From positions 1 through 8,539 of the forward strand of contig JACDBO010000287.1 in the NCBI GenBank assembly GCA_013694885.1: a stretch of DNA of 8,539 nt, in the 5' to 3' direction. The notes under the pieces are model-generated. The model did no database searches and was not told the origin of the DNA. It was given only the letters and a program-made list of their open reading frames with translations. Both the position numbers and the translations under genes were made by a program. The stretch comes from Chloroflexia bacterium (GTDB lineage Bacteria > Chloroflexota > Chloroflexia > Thermomicrobiales > UBA6265). Below are positions 1 to 6,304 of the stretch, piece by piece. The stretch's first letter is position 1. Each line of letters begins with the position of its first letter.

Positions 1-1734
1 GACGGCGGGCGCGCTGGTCTGGCCCAGGCCCTCGACCAGGGCGCGCATGGCGTCGCGGGCCAGGGGCTGGCCGCGGCGGATCGCGGTGCGGCAGGAGAGC
101 TGGACGAGCAACCGCTCCCGCCAGGTCTCGCCCTCCGCCGCCTCATCGTCGGCGAGCGCGAGCAGCGTCCCGGCCAGATCGTCCGGTGCGCCGAGGCCGT
201 CCAGTGGGTGGGGAGCATGGCCGGGGACGACACCGGGCAGGGCCGGCAGGGCGCGCAGCAGGAACGTCCGGCCGCCGAAGATTTCCAGATCGAAGCCGAG
301 GGCGGCGAGGTCATCCAGGCGGCGACCGAAGCGGGCGAGCTGGGCCGGTCGCAGTTCGAGCAGCAGCGGCTCCGGCAAGATCACCGGCTCGGGGCCGGAG
401 CGCCCGCAGGTCTCCGTCAGCCGCTCGTAGAGGATCCGCTCGTGGGCGCGATGCTGGTCGACCAGATAGAGCGCCGTCTGCCCCTCGAGCAGCAGCAAGC
501 GTTCTTGCAGCTGTCCAACGAGGCGCAGCGGCGGCAGCCCTGGCGTCACGATCGGTTCATTCTCGTCATAGAGGGCGTGGTCCTCCGCCACGCCCGGCGC
601 TCGCCGCGGCAGGATGTCGAGCGCGGCCAGCCCCATCTCGGCCTGGAGCCGCAGCGGCAGGGGTCGTCGACCGAGCGCGGCCCGCACCAATTCGCCCAGC
701 GCGGTCCCGATCACCCGCTCGGCGAGCAGGCGCACCTCGGTCTTGGCCGGGTGGAGGTTGATATCGACCCGCTCTGGATCGGTCTCCACCGTCAGCGCCA
801 GCACTGGGTGTCGACCGCGTGGCAGCACCGGGCGATAGGCCGCCTCGATCAGCTGGAGCAAACCGCGCGGCTGGACCCAGCGCCCGTTGACGACGACATT
901 GACGGCGCCGCGACCAGGTCGCGTCACCTCCGGTCCGCCGACGATCCCACCGAGGCGCGCCCCAGCGACCTCGATCGGCCCGACCGCCAGCAGGCTGCCG
1001 GCGAGCGCCTGGCCGTAGGCATCGATCAAGGTCGCTTCGAGGTCGCCTGTCCCACTCGTCCGCACCACCAGCCGCTCGTCGGTGTAGAGCGCGATCTGGA
1101 CGTCGGGCGCCGCCAATGCCAGCCGGCGGACGGTCTGCCCGATCTGAGCGACCTCGCTCTGGACCCGGGCCGCCGCCGCCAGCCGCGCCGGCACGTTGTG
1201 GAAGAGGTGGCGGACCGTCACTGTCGTCCCACGTCCACGCGGCGCCGCCTCATCGGCGACGATGGCCCCGTCACGCAGCGTCAGCCGCTGCCCGACGCCA
1301 TCGTCGCCGGTCGCGCTGACCAGCGTCAACTCGGCGACGGCGGCGATACTCGGCAGCGCCTCCCCACGAAAACCAAGCGTCCGCACCCGGCCGAGTTCCG
1401 CCCCGACGAGCTTGCTCGTCGCATGGCGCCGGCAAGCCAGCCGCAGCTCACCGCGCGGGATGCCGCACCCGTCGTCGCCGACGCGGATCAGATGCAACCC
1501 ACCGCCGCGCACGTCGACGCGAATCTGGTTCGCGCCGGCGTCGAGTGCGTTCTCGACCAGCTCTTTGACCACCGACGCCGGCCGCTCGACCACCTCCCCC
1601 GCCGCGATCCGCCCCGCCACCTCCGGCGCCAACACCCGGATCGGCCGCGACACGGACGTACCCTCACGGTAGAAGCTGTCGAGCACCGCGTCACTTGCAA
1701 CATTCGAGTCGCGAGGCGCCTCGAACCCGGTCAT
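1..1734 (-). CDS. mutL: DNA mismatch repair protein MutL, 3' end outside window
   Basis: MutL is the ATPase that couples mismatch recognition by MutS to strand nicking and removal. The visible part is 578 codons and runs off the left edge without a stop. The N-terminal GHKL ATPase shows VKELVENALDAGA (residues 57-69), DDGCGIP (87-93), ATSKL (105-109) and TLGFRGEALPSIA (119-131). HPAKTEVRL (328-336) closes the N-terminal region, and a short linker leads to the C-terminal domain near 404. That domain holds DQHRAHERILYE (426-437), the metal-binding motif of endonuclease-type MutL with Arg in place of the usual fourth-position Ala, and SCRTAIRR (547-554). The last motifs lie beyond the edge. The ATG at 1734 has only a weak AGGA before it. 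The family normally starts near PIRVLAPEV (31-39), so the GTG at 1653, preceded by GAGGG at good spacing, is a credible shorter start. The gene faces away from the Nudix gene. Confidence 0.96.
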   Translation of the reverse strand, partial: MTGFEAPRDSNVASDAVLDSFYREGTSVSRPIRVLAPEVAGRIAAGEVVERPASVVKELVENALDAGANQIRVDVRGGGLHLIRVGDDGCGIPRGELRLACRRHATSKLVGAELGRVRTLGFRGEALPSIAAVAELTLVSATGDDGVGQRLTLRDGAIVADEAAPRGRGTTVTVRHLFHNVPARLAAAARVQSEVAQIGQTVRRLALAAPDVQIALYTDERLVVRTSGTGDLEATLIDAYGQALAGSLLAVGPIEVAGARLGGIVGGPEVTRPGRGAVNVVVNGRWVQPRGLLQLIEAAYRPVLPRGRHPVLALTVETDPERVDINLHPAKTEVRLLAERVIGTALGELVRAALGRRPLPLRLQAEMGLAALDILPRRAPGVAEDHALYDENEPIVTPGLPPLRLVGQLQERLLLLEGQTALYLVDQHRAHERILYERLTETCGRSGPEPVILPEPLLLELRPAQLARFGRRLDDLAALGFDLEIFGGRTFLLRALPALPGVVPGHAPHPLDGLGAPDDLAGTLLALADDEAAEGETWRERLLVQLSCRTAIRRGQPLARDAMRALVEGLGQTSAPAV

Positions 1735-1912
1735 GTCGGTCCTGTTCGTTCCAAACGCACCGGTTCCGTGCCGCAATCGGTCAAACCGGGCGACCAGCGA
1801 ATCTCGTCTCCATCGACTATGGTAAATCGTTTTGACCCTGGAAGGATCGAGCCTGTGCGCTCGTTGAATATCCCGGCGCATGTGCGCGCCGACAGTGCAA
1901 GGAGACTTCGCG
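1735..1912. promoter_or_regulatory. divergent intergenic region between mutL and the Nudix gene
   Basis: This 178-base gap separates two divergently read genes and must hold the start signals for at least one of them. A TTGACC hexamer at 1832-1837 resembles a -35 box reading towards the Nudix gene, but no convincing -10 hexamer lies 16-18 bases further on. Seven-base inverted arms, GGTCAAA at 1779-1785 and TTTGACC at 1831-1837, could be an operator pair or chance. No promoter is firmly identified for mutL. The region is assigned by position, not by a strong motif. Confidence 0.3.
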
Positions 1913-2380
1913 TTGATCGAACGGCCGACGGCGCGCCTCATCGTGCTCGACAGCGAGGGCCGCGTCCTCCTCTTCCAGTGGGAAGACCCGAGCGTTGTCG
2001 ACCCGGGCCACCCGGCGGAGACGCCGCGCAATCCGGTGTTCTGGTGCACACCCGGAGGCGGCGTCGAACCCGGTGAGAGCTACGAGCAGGCGGCCCGGCG
2101 CGAGCTATGGGAGGAGACGAGTATCACCGGCGTCGAGATCGGCCCGTGCGTCCAGAGCGACGACACGATGCTGGTCATCAACGGCCGGCCGGTCCTCTTC
2201 CAGCAGCGCTCGTTCGTGGTGCGCGTGCCGCTCCCCACGGTGTCAGTGGACGGCCTGCTCGATCTCGAACGCGAGACTTACCGCACCCACCGCTGGTGGT
2301 CCCTCACCGAGCTCGAAACAACGGCGGAGACGATCTACCCGGAAGATCTCGCGGAGGTGGTTCGCTCGCTGGTGGCGTGA
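1913..2380 (+). CDS. Nudix hydrolase (MutT superfamily)
   Basis: This is a 155-residue Nudix-fold hydrolase of the family that cleaves nucleoside diphosphates linked to another moiety; the substrate cannot be read from sequence. The Nudix box runs from G49 to I71 (G-x5-E-x7-REL-x-EE-x-S-I) with catalytic glutamates E64, E67 and E68. The usual glycine near its end is Ser70. The fold opens with RLIVLDSEGRVLLF (8-21) and closes with RWWSLTEL (127-134), typical of small cytosolic Nudix proteins. The TTG at 1913 is chosen because AAGGAG at 1899-1904 lies eight bases before it. An in-frame ATG at 1880 would add 11 residues but has no ribosome site. It is the only plus-strand gene here and is divergent from mutL. 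An oxidised-nucleotide cleaning role beside mutL is tempting but unsupported. Confidence 0.9.
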   Translation: MIERPTARLIVLDSEGRVLLFQWEDPSVVDPGHPAETPRNPVFWCTPGGGVEPGESYEQAARRELWEETSITGVEIGPCVQSDDTMLVINGRPVLFQQRSFVVRVPLPTVSVDGLLDLERETYRTHRWWSLTELETTAETIYPEDLAEVVRSLVA

Positions 2381-2382
2381 AG

Positions 2383-2511
2383 GCCCTCACCCCGGCGCTA
2401 TCGCGCCACCCCTCTCCCATGCGTGGGAGAGGGGTATCGGAGGGGCATAGCTCCCCCTCTCTCGCGCACGGGAGAGGGGGTCGGGGGGTGAGTGAGGGCT
2501 TAGTGAGGGCT
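2383..2511. repeat. hairpin-rich intergenic repeat, probably a REP- or MITE-like element
   Basis: This fills the gap between two convergent genes, the Nudix gene ending at 2380 and the MetE-like gene ending at 2515. It has an outer arm CCCTCACCCC (2384-2393), an 11-bp hairpin with a four-base loop (2409-2419 with 2424-2434), a second hairpin of 9 bp plus two closing pairs (2453-2463 with 2470-2480), and an outer arm reading GGGGTGAGTGAGGG near 2485-2498. The ten-base word AGTGAGGGCT is then repeated at 2491-2500 and 2502-2511. The nested symmetry and the CCCTCACCCC / CCCTCTCCC words resemble dispersed palindromic intergenic repeats known from several high-GC genomes. No reading frame or transposase is present, so any mobility would need help in trans. 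Copy number cannot be judged from one window. Confidence 0.75.
2409..2480. terminator. tandem GC-rich hairpins, possible bidirectional terminator
   Basis: Two strong stem-loops (2409-2434 and 2453-2480) lie directly downstream of both convergent stop codons. Such stems could stop transcription from either side. Neither is followed by a run of T residues, so they are not standard intrinsic terminators, and the assignment rests on position and stem strength. They are part of the larger repeat, which may have been recruited for this role. Confidence 0.35.
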
Positions 2512-2514
2512 CTC

Positions 2515-3684
2515 CTACGAAACCCCGAGCTCCTCCGCCGCCATCCTGGTGCCTTCGACGCGATTCGCGACCTTCTGGAACGCGACGTCGCGCGCGTAGT
2601 CGGGCGAGCCGTGGAGCGGTTTCTCGTCGATCGAGAACGGCGAGAAACCGCAGTCGTCCGTCGCGCCGAGGCGCTCCTTGGGGATGAAGTTGGCGGCGCG
2701 GACGAGGAGGTCACGGACCTCCTGTGCGGTCTCGACGCGGGGGTTCTGCGGATTGATGACCCCGATGAAGGCCACCTGCGGCACGCCGTTGGCGTCGTCG
2801 CGGCTGGTCTCCCCGATCATTTTCAGCACCGGGTCCTTGTCGCGCTCGCTCGCGAACTGGATCAGGAAGTACCCGGCGTTCAGCTGGAACAGGGACGGGA
2901 GCAGGTTGCTGTACGGGACGTCGGCGCTGTGCACCGAGTCACGGTCACCGCCCGGGCAGGTGTGGACGCCGATATTGACGCGATCCTCGGGCGTGAAGCG
3001 GTCGAGCACCCGGTTGATGAGATCGATGAAATGCGGCAGCATCCCGGCGCCGGTCCACGGGTTGCGGGAATCCTCCCGCAGGGCGAGCCGCCCCTCGGTG
3101 AAGTCGATCGAGACGCGCACCGCGCCGGCGTCGAACGCGCCCCGGATGTCCTTCTCGCACTCGTTGACGAGGTCGTCCTCGAACGCCTCCCGCGAGTAGT
3201 CCGGCACCTCCTCCGTCAAGGGGTAGAGCAGGGCGAGCATGGAGGGCGAGATCACCGCCTGTTTCATCGGCTTGGTGGCGAACGTGATCGCCTTCTTCAA
3301 GCTATCGGCCGCGTAGGTCTTGTACCGAAAGGGGCCGCCCGTCAGGCGGGGCAGCTGCCGGTTATGACCGTCGGAGAAGATCGCGAAAAACTGCCCGGCT
3401 GGGGCGAGATTGGGCGCCAGGCCGGTCCCCATCAGCGTGTCCGTCAGCGGGTAGGTGGCGAAGCTCGACCAGCGCTGCTCCCCATCGGAGACGATCGGCG
3501 ACCCGGTCGCCTCCAGCCGGCTGATCGAATCCTGGACGGCCTCGTCCTGCTCCGCCTCCAGCTGCTCCTTCGTGATCTTGCCGGCGTCGTAGTCCGCGTA
3601 GGCGCCTTGCAGTTTCGCTGGTCGCGGCAGCGAGCCCACCGCTTCGGTGGGGATGCCGGTGTCAGCCTTCGGATCGTACGCCAT
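2515..3684 (-). CDS. MetE-like zinc methyltransferase, short form
   Basis: This 389-residue cytosolic protein belongs to the cobalamin-independent methionine synthase (MetE) / UROD-like superfamily, which transfers a methyl group to a thiol bound to zinc. It starts with TEAVGSLPRPAKL (13-25), then VSDGEQRW (65-72). The likely zinc ligands are H241 and C243 (HTCPGGD), E280 (FASERD) and C345 (TDDCGFSPF). GVINPQNPRVETAQEV (308-323) is a conserved strand and helix of the C-terminal MetE barrel. True MetE is roughly twice this size because it has a second barrel, so this is a single-barrel form whose thiol acceptor and methyl donor are unknown. The ATG at 3684 follows GAAGGAGGAC with eight bases between GGAGGA and ATG; in-frame codons upstream to 3732 have no such support. 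The gene is convergent with the Nudix gene and reads in the same direction as the RidA gene. Confidence 0.88.
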   Translation of the reverse strand: MAYDPKADTGIPTEAVGSLPRPAKLQGAYADYDAGKITKEQLEAEQDEAVQDSISRLEATGSPIVSDGEQRWSSFATYPLTDTLMGTGLAPNLAPAGQFFAIFSDGHNRQLPRLTGGPFRYKTYAADSLKKAITFATKPMKQAVISPSMLALLYPLTEEVPDYSREAFEDDLVNECEKDIRGAFDAGAVRVSIDFTEGRLALREDSRNPWTGAGMLPHFIDLINRVLDRFTPEDRVNIGVHTCPGGDRDSVHSADVPYSNLLPSLFQLNAGYFLIQFASERDKDPVLKMIGETSRDDANGVPQVAFIGVINPQNPRVETAQEVRDLLVRAANFIPKERLGATDDCGFSPFSIDEKPLHGSPDYARDVAFQKVANRVEGTRMAAEELGVS

Positions 3685-3834
3685 CGCCTGTGTCCTCCTT
3701 CGGCCATCGACGCGCGGCGCCGGTTTGGCCACACCATTGTGGCAGCGGGAGCAGCAATGGCGGCGAGCTGCCCCGCACCGTCGCCCTTCCCGACGCCAGG
3801 AAGTTCAACAGCAATCGTCCTTGCTGGCGGCGGG

Positions 3835-3863
3835 ATGCTACCACCGCGCCAAATGCCCCGCAA
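3835..3863 (-). promoter_or_regulatory. candidate promoter for the MetE-like gene
   Basis: In the 248-base gap between the RidA-family stop and the MetE-like start, the minus strand reads TTGCGG (3863-3858), a 17-base spacer, then TAGCAT (3840-3835). The match is 3 of 6 and 4 of 6 to the housekeeping consensus with ideal spacing. It would give a leader of about 145 bases before the ATG at 3684. The match is weak enough to arise by chance. No known riboswitch fold was recognised in the leader. Confidence 0.2.
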
Positions 3864-3932
3864 CGCCCCCGCCGTCCGCATCGTTGCCTGGGTCACACCC
3901 GCGACGAGCGCGGCCCCCTGAGGGGAGGTCGC

Positions 3933-4340
3933 TCACCCCGGCAGCGCCGCCGTCAGGTCCAACTCGACCAGCTGGCCGCGAAACCCCAGGCTCGCCGCCC
4001 CGAGCAGGGTGCTGGCCGAGGTGAACGCGGGCGCGAGGTCGGACGCATTAAACCGCTGCCAGACGCCGGCGAGCACGGCGCTGTCGTCGCTGACGACGTA
4101 GATCACGGAACGGACGACGTGCTCCGGCCCCGCCCCGACAGCAGCCAGCGCCGTCAGCGCATTGGCCGCGACCTGGTCAACCTGCGCCGCGACGTCGCCC
4201 CGCCCGATCACCACCCCGGCGCGGTCGAGCGGACACTGCCCGGCCAGAAAGGCCAGCCAGCGACACTCAACAACCGTGACGTGATGATAGCCCGGCGTCT
4301 GGTGCAACTCGGCGGGGTTGAGTCGTCTGATGGTGCTCAT
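3933..4340 (-). CDS. RidA / YjgF family protein without the substrate-binding arginine
   Basis: This 135-residue protein has the trimeric RidA (YjgF/YER057c/UK114) fold. The start STIRRLNPAELH and the segment GDVAAQVDQVAANALTALAAVG (48-69) followed by HVVRSVIYVVSDDSAVLAGVWQRF match the family. Archetypal RidA hydrolyses reactive enamine or imine intermediates of amino acid breakdown and uses an arginine in its P-x-R-T/S motif. The aligned stretch here is APAFTSASTLLGAASLG (103-119), with Phe106 in that place, so classical imine deaminase activity is doubtful and a divergent Rid subfamily is more likely. The ATG at 4340 is chosen because STIRRLNP is where family members begin. A longer GTG start at 4388 would add 16 residues with no resemblance to the family. 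No ribosome site precedes the ATG, but a TATACT box sits seven bases upstream. It lies between the mutS remnant and the MetE-like gene. Confidence 0.87.
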   Translation of the reverse strand: MSTIRRLNPAELHQTPGYHHVTVVECRWLAFLAGQCPLDRAGVVIGRGDVAAQVDQVAANALTALAAVGAGPEHVVRSVIYVVSDDSAVLAGVWQRFNASDLAPAFTSASTLLGAASLGFRGQLVELDLTAALPG

Positions 4341-4347
4341 GTCCGGC

Positions 4348-4353
4348 AGTATA
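4348..4353 (-). promoter_or_regulatory. TATACT -10 box, possible leaderless promoter of the RidA-family gene
   Basis: On the minus strand TATACT (5 of 6 to TATAAT) ends seven bases before the ATG at 4340. Transcription starting the usual distance after a -10 element would begin at or next to the A of the start codon. This agrees with the absence of a Shine-Dalgarno sequence before the gene. No good -35 hexamer is found 17 bases further upstream. The pattern matches leaderless promoters described in other high-GC bacteria. Confidence 0.4.
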
Positions 4354-4424
4354 TCGACGAGGCCGCTCGTCGCGTCCGGCCGCACCACCGTCTAAGTGCG
4401 ACCACACCACTCACACTGCCCGAT

Positions 4425-4438
4425 GTCACAAATGTGAC
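4425..4438. promoter_or_regulatory. inverted repeat GTCACA-AA-TGTGAC, possible operator
   Basis: Two perfect six-base arms are separated by AA. The site lies about 85 bases upstream of the RidA-family start and directly after the stop of the mutS remnant. Symmetric sites of this size commonly bind dimeric helix-turn-helix regulators, and the TGTGA/TCACA half-sites resemble those of CRP/FNR proteins, although their orientation and spacing here (TCACA-2-TGTGA) are not the classical arrangement. It is not followed by T residues, so a terminator is less likely. Confidence 0.3.
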
Positions 4439-4440
4439 TG

Positions 4441-4554
4441 CTACTCGAAGTGCCATTCGATGACCTCACGCAGGGTCATGCTGCCGAGGTCAAGCTCGCG
4501 CAGGTTGCTGGTCGGCCGCTCGGCCCGCCCGGACCGCGCCAGGAAGCCGTCGAG
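4441..4554 (-). pseudogene. mutS: remnant of a second mutS 3' end
   Basis: Read on the minus strand this gives LDGFLARSGRAER at the start and NLRELDLGSMTLREVIEWHFE before a TAG at 4443-4441. It aligns without gaps to the last part of the intact MutS (29 of 37 residues identical), at a constant distance of 2192 bases from 6633-6746. Over 4454-4554 the DNA is 85 of 101 identical, with one perfect 22-base run at 4487-4508. Fifteen codons differ, seven of them silently. The TAG replaces a CAG codon and cuts off the last five residues (QQGRL). The body of mutS is missing upstream; a few broken matches up to about 4590 suggest decay with small deletions. The fragment overlaps the out-of-frame tail of the secreted-protein reading frame. 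It is non-functional and records a rearrangement. Confidence 0.85.
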
Positions 4555-5930
4555 TAGTCCATCACGGAGTTTGAATCTACGACGGGCACGATCTTCCCCA
4601 AGGGTTTGGCTGAGAGCGCACGCTCACCGATACGACCACCCGGCTCTAATTGATCTGACGACGCGGCGAGCCGAAGATCCGCACCACGGCGGTCAGGAAG
4701 GCGTTCAACGTGATCGATGGCGGAGAGTGAGAGTTCAATCGCAAAAACAGCATGCGCAGTCGGGTCTGGAGGTGCGGTCGTGTCCATCGTCAGCACCGGG
4801 GCCGAAACGGAGGTCAGCACCAGGACGTCACCTGACAATGCCACAACACCGGCTTGCACGGATGCACGTGGCAGACGAGTCTCGCTGCCTGAGTTCAGGT
4901 TTGAACTCACCCATAGCACTGCGGGCTCCTCGAACTCTGGCACATCATCAAGCTCTACCAACTCGGTGCCGAACGGAAATCGACCTACTCGCCCGAAGAT
5001 GTCATCGCTGTAGAGTGCGCGCTCGGCGGCATCAGGTGAGGAGAACACTGCATACTGAAGGTAAACGCTCCCCATTTCGGGTGGTGCAGTGACAGTCATG
5101 TTGATCCAGGCCTCGGTGCCCACATCAATACCAAGGCCGAAGAATGGTCCAAGGTTGGCATCGCCTTCTGACGCATCAGTGGGTCCTTCAGGGGCCAGCC
5201 TTGCGCCGGCAACATCGGTACCGAATGGCAGATCCCGCCCTCGAAATGGTGTCTCAAGGAGTAGGTCGACCAAGTCTTCGGCGTCTCCGGCCGATGGTTG
5301 GACCCGCTCAGCGGTGCGGTTACCGCCATCTGCTTCTTGCAGGTTCACAACTAGGGTTCGCACGAGTTCTTCAAGATTATCTTCGCGACCAGCCGAGATG
5401 CTGAATACCCACTCCCCATCCTTGGAACCCCAGACAAGGACATGATACGCTCCCTCAGTATCCACAATCGTCAACCGTAAGAAAGGAACGTTAGCTGTCG
5501 CAGAGGTATCCTGTCCCTTCACCTCAAATCGTTCCACGTAGGGATTAGTTCTATACAGCAAACTGATAGAATCGATAGCCTTTGCTACAGTTCTCTCTGA
5601 ACCGATATCGGCGATGTTGACGGTCAACGAGCCCGGGGTCCCGTCAATGTAACCATAGGTGTATGACTTTGTGCTGAATGGATAGATGAGTTGCTCATTT
5701 AGATCCTGCCCGCCTTCAAGCTCAATCTCATTATCGCCAAACGTTGATGGTAGGGCTGACGCGATGCGTTCGGGAGTCAGTGCAGTGTCGGTAACCTCTG
5801 CGATTCTCCAAGGAGGAACCTCCTGGTCGCTCTGAGCACCGGTTGCGCGGATGCGTGAACCTTCAGGAAACACCGCCAGCGCGATCAAGCTGAAGACGAG
5901 TACAAACGCCAGGATGAATCGCCTGCACAT
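4476..5930 (-). CDS. secreted or membrane-anchored protein of unknown function, C-terminus probably frameshifted
   Basis: I do not recognise a named family. The 484-residue frame opens with a signal-like segment, CRRF then a hydrophobic stretch ILAFVLVFSLIALAVF (about 6-21), with no lipobox cysteine after it, so it is secreted or held by an N-terminal anchor. The ATG at 5930 follows GAAGGG at about 11 bases. The mature part looks like two related modules: each has a strand-rich segment, a helix (VAKAIDSISLLY in the first, DAAERALYSDDIF in the second), and a strand plus closing helix. Only one cysteine appears outside the N-terminus, in the doubtful tail. Base composition falls to about 42% G+C in 5521-5580. 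After DHVERL the frame turns Arg- and Gly-rich and runs through the mutS remnant in the wrong frame. Skipping one base at 4691-4700 gives LTAVVRIFGSPRRQIN and a stop at 4646-4648, a more natural end. Confidence 0.75.
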   Translation of the reverse strand: MCRRFILAFVLVFSLIALAVFPEGSRIRATGAQSDQEVPPWRIAEVTDTALTPERIASALPSTFGDNEIELEGGQDLNEQLIYPFSTKSYTYGYIDGTPGSLTVNIADIGSERTVAKAIDSISLLYRTNPYVERFEVKGQDTSATANVPFLRLTIVDTEGAYHVLVWGSKDGEWVFSISAGREDNLEELVRTLVVNLQEADGGNRTAERVQPSAGDAEDLVDLLLETPFRGRDLPFGTDVAGARLAPEGPTDASEGDANLGPFFGLGIDVGTEAWINMTVTAPPEMGSVYLQYAVFSSPDAAERALYSDDIFGRVGRFPFGTELVELDDVPEFEEPAVLWVSSNLNSGSETRLPRASVQAGVVALSGDVLVLTSVSAPVLTMDTTAPPDPTAHAVFAIELSLSAIDHVERLPDRRGADLRLAASSDQLEPGGRIGERALSAKPLGKIVPVVDSNSVMDYSTASWRGPGGPSGRPATCASLTSAA

Positions 5931-6044
5931 CGCGTCCCATTCCCTTCAAATGCCCGATCGCTCTGCGTTCGCGCCTGAAATGGTCTCGAAGCTCGTCACG
6001 CTCGAACCAGCTACATGCAACGTTGATCAAACCATCATCGCAAT

Positions 6045-6061
6045 CCGGAACGTTATTCCGG
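6045..6061. repeat. inverted repeat CCGGAA-5-TTCCGG at the DUF2283 stop codon
   Basis: Perfect six-base arms flank a five-base loop that contains the TAA stop of the DUF2283 gene. It could be a weak transcript-end hairpin or a regulator site for the gene beginning at 5930. No T-run follows on the minus strand, so terminator function is doubtful. Confidence 0.25.
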
Positions 6062-6304
6062 CCTATCAGCAGATGAACTCTCCGTCGAGGTATCAAGGTT
6101 TCGTGCCAGTCGCTCCCGCAGGCCGATCACCGTCAATCCCACCACCTCACGGAGGGACCCATCGTACCGCAGCACCAGGCCGTCACCGATGTCGATGCCG
6201 ACCGCCGCTCGCGGCGCGCCGACCGAGAGGTAAAGGACATCGGCATCTTTGTCGTAGTCCCAGGTCATCGAAGACGGTTGTTCGAGGATCTTTATCGCTT
6301 CCAC
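6053..6304 (-). CDS. DUF2283 domain protein, possible antitoxin partner
   Basis: This small 83-residue protein has the DUF2283 pattern: MTWDYDKDADVLYLSVG (13-29), then a strand pair around GIDIGDGLVLRYD (36-48) and VVGLTVIGLRERL (54-66). The family's biochemical role is not established. Members are often found next to small nuclease-like genes, which suggests an antitoxin or accessory role. The GTG at 6304 is preferred because GGAGGA lies seven bases before it; an ATG 12 codons later would still keep the whole domain. It overlaps the end of the preceding gene by 13 bases, so the two are translated from one message and probably coupled. The Ser/Glu-rich tail (LDTSTESSSADRPE) looks unstructured. 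Calling it an antitoxin is inference from gene pairing only. Confidence 0.75.
   Translation of the reverse strand: MEAIKILEQPSSMTWDYDKDADVLYLSVGAPRAAVGIDIGDGLVLRYDGSLREVVGLTVIGLRERLARNLDTSTESSSADRPE

Noticed and set aside
208..2076. Long plus-strand open frame of 622 codons
   Set aside because: It is antisense to mutL, whose full set of ATPase and endonuclease motifs is read from the other strand. Its own product is Arg/Pro/Gln-rich with no domain, as expected from high-GC antisense frames.
2383..2511. Hairpin repeats as a CRISPR array
   Set aside because: Only two unlike palindromes with no regular spacers and no cas genes.
3444..3896. 150-codon minus-strand frame upstream of and within the MetE-like gene
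   Set aside because: It mostly overlaps the MetE-like gene in another frame and lacks a ribosome site and domain signature.
2107..3921. Long plus-strand open frame of 604 codons
   Set aside because: It lies antisense to the MetE-like gene and overlaps the Nudix gene and the hairpin repeat. No recognisable motif.
3911..3924. Short CCCC/GGGG stem just after the RidA-family stop as a terminator
   Set aside because: Only about four pairs and no T-run; too weak to support.
5863..6096. 77-codon minus-strand frame between the DUF2283 and secreted-protein genes
   Set aside because: It overlaps the ends of both supported genes in another frame and shows no family resemblance; probably spurious.
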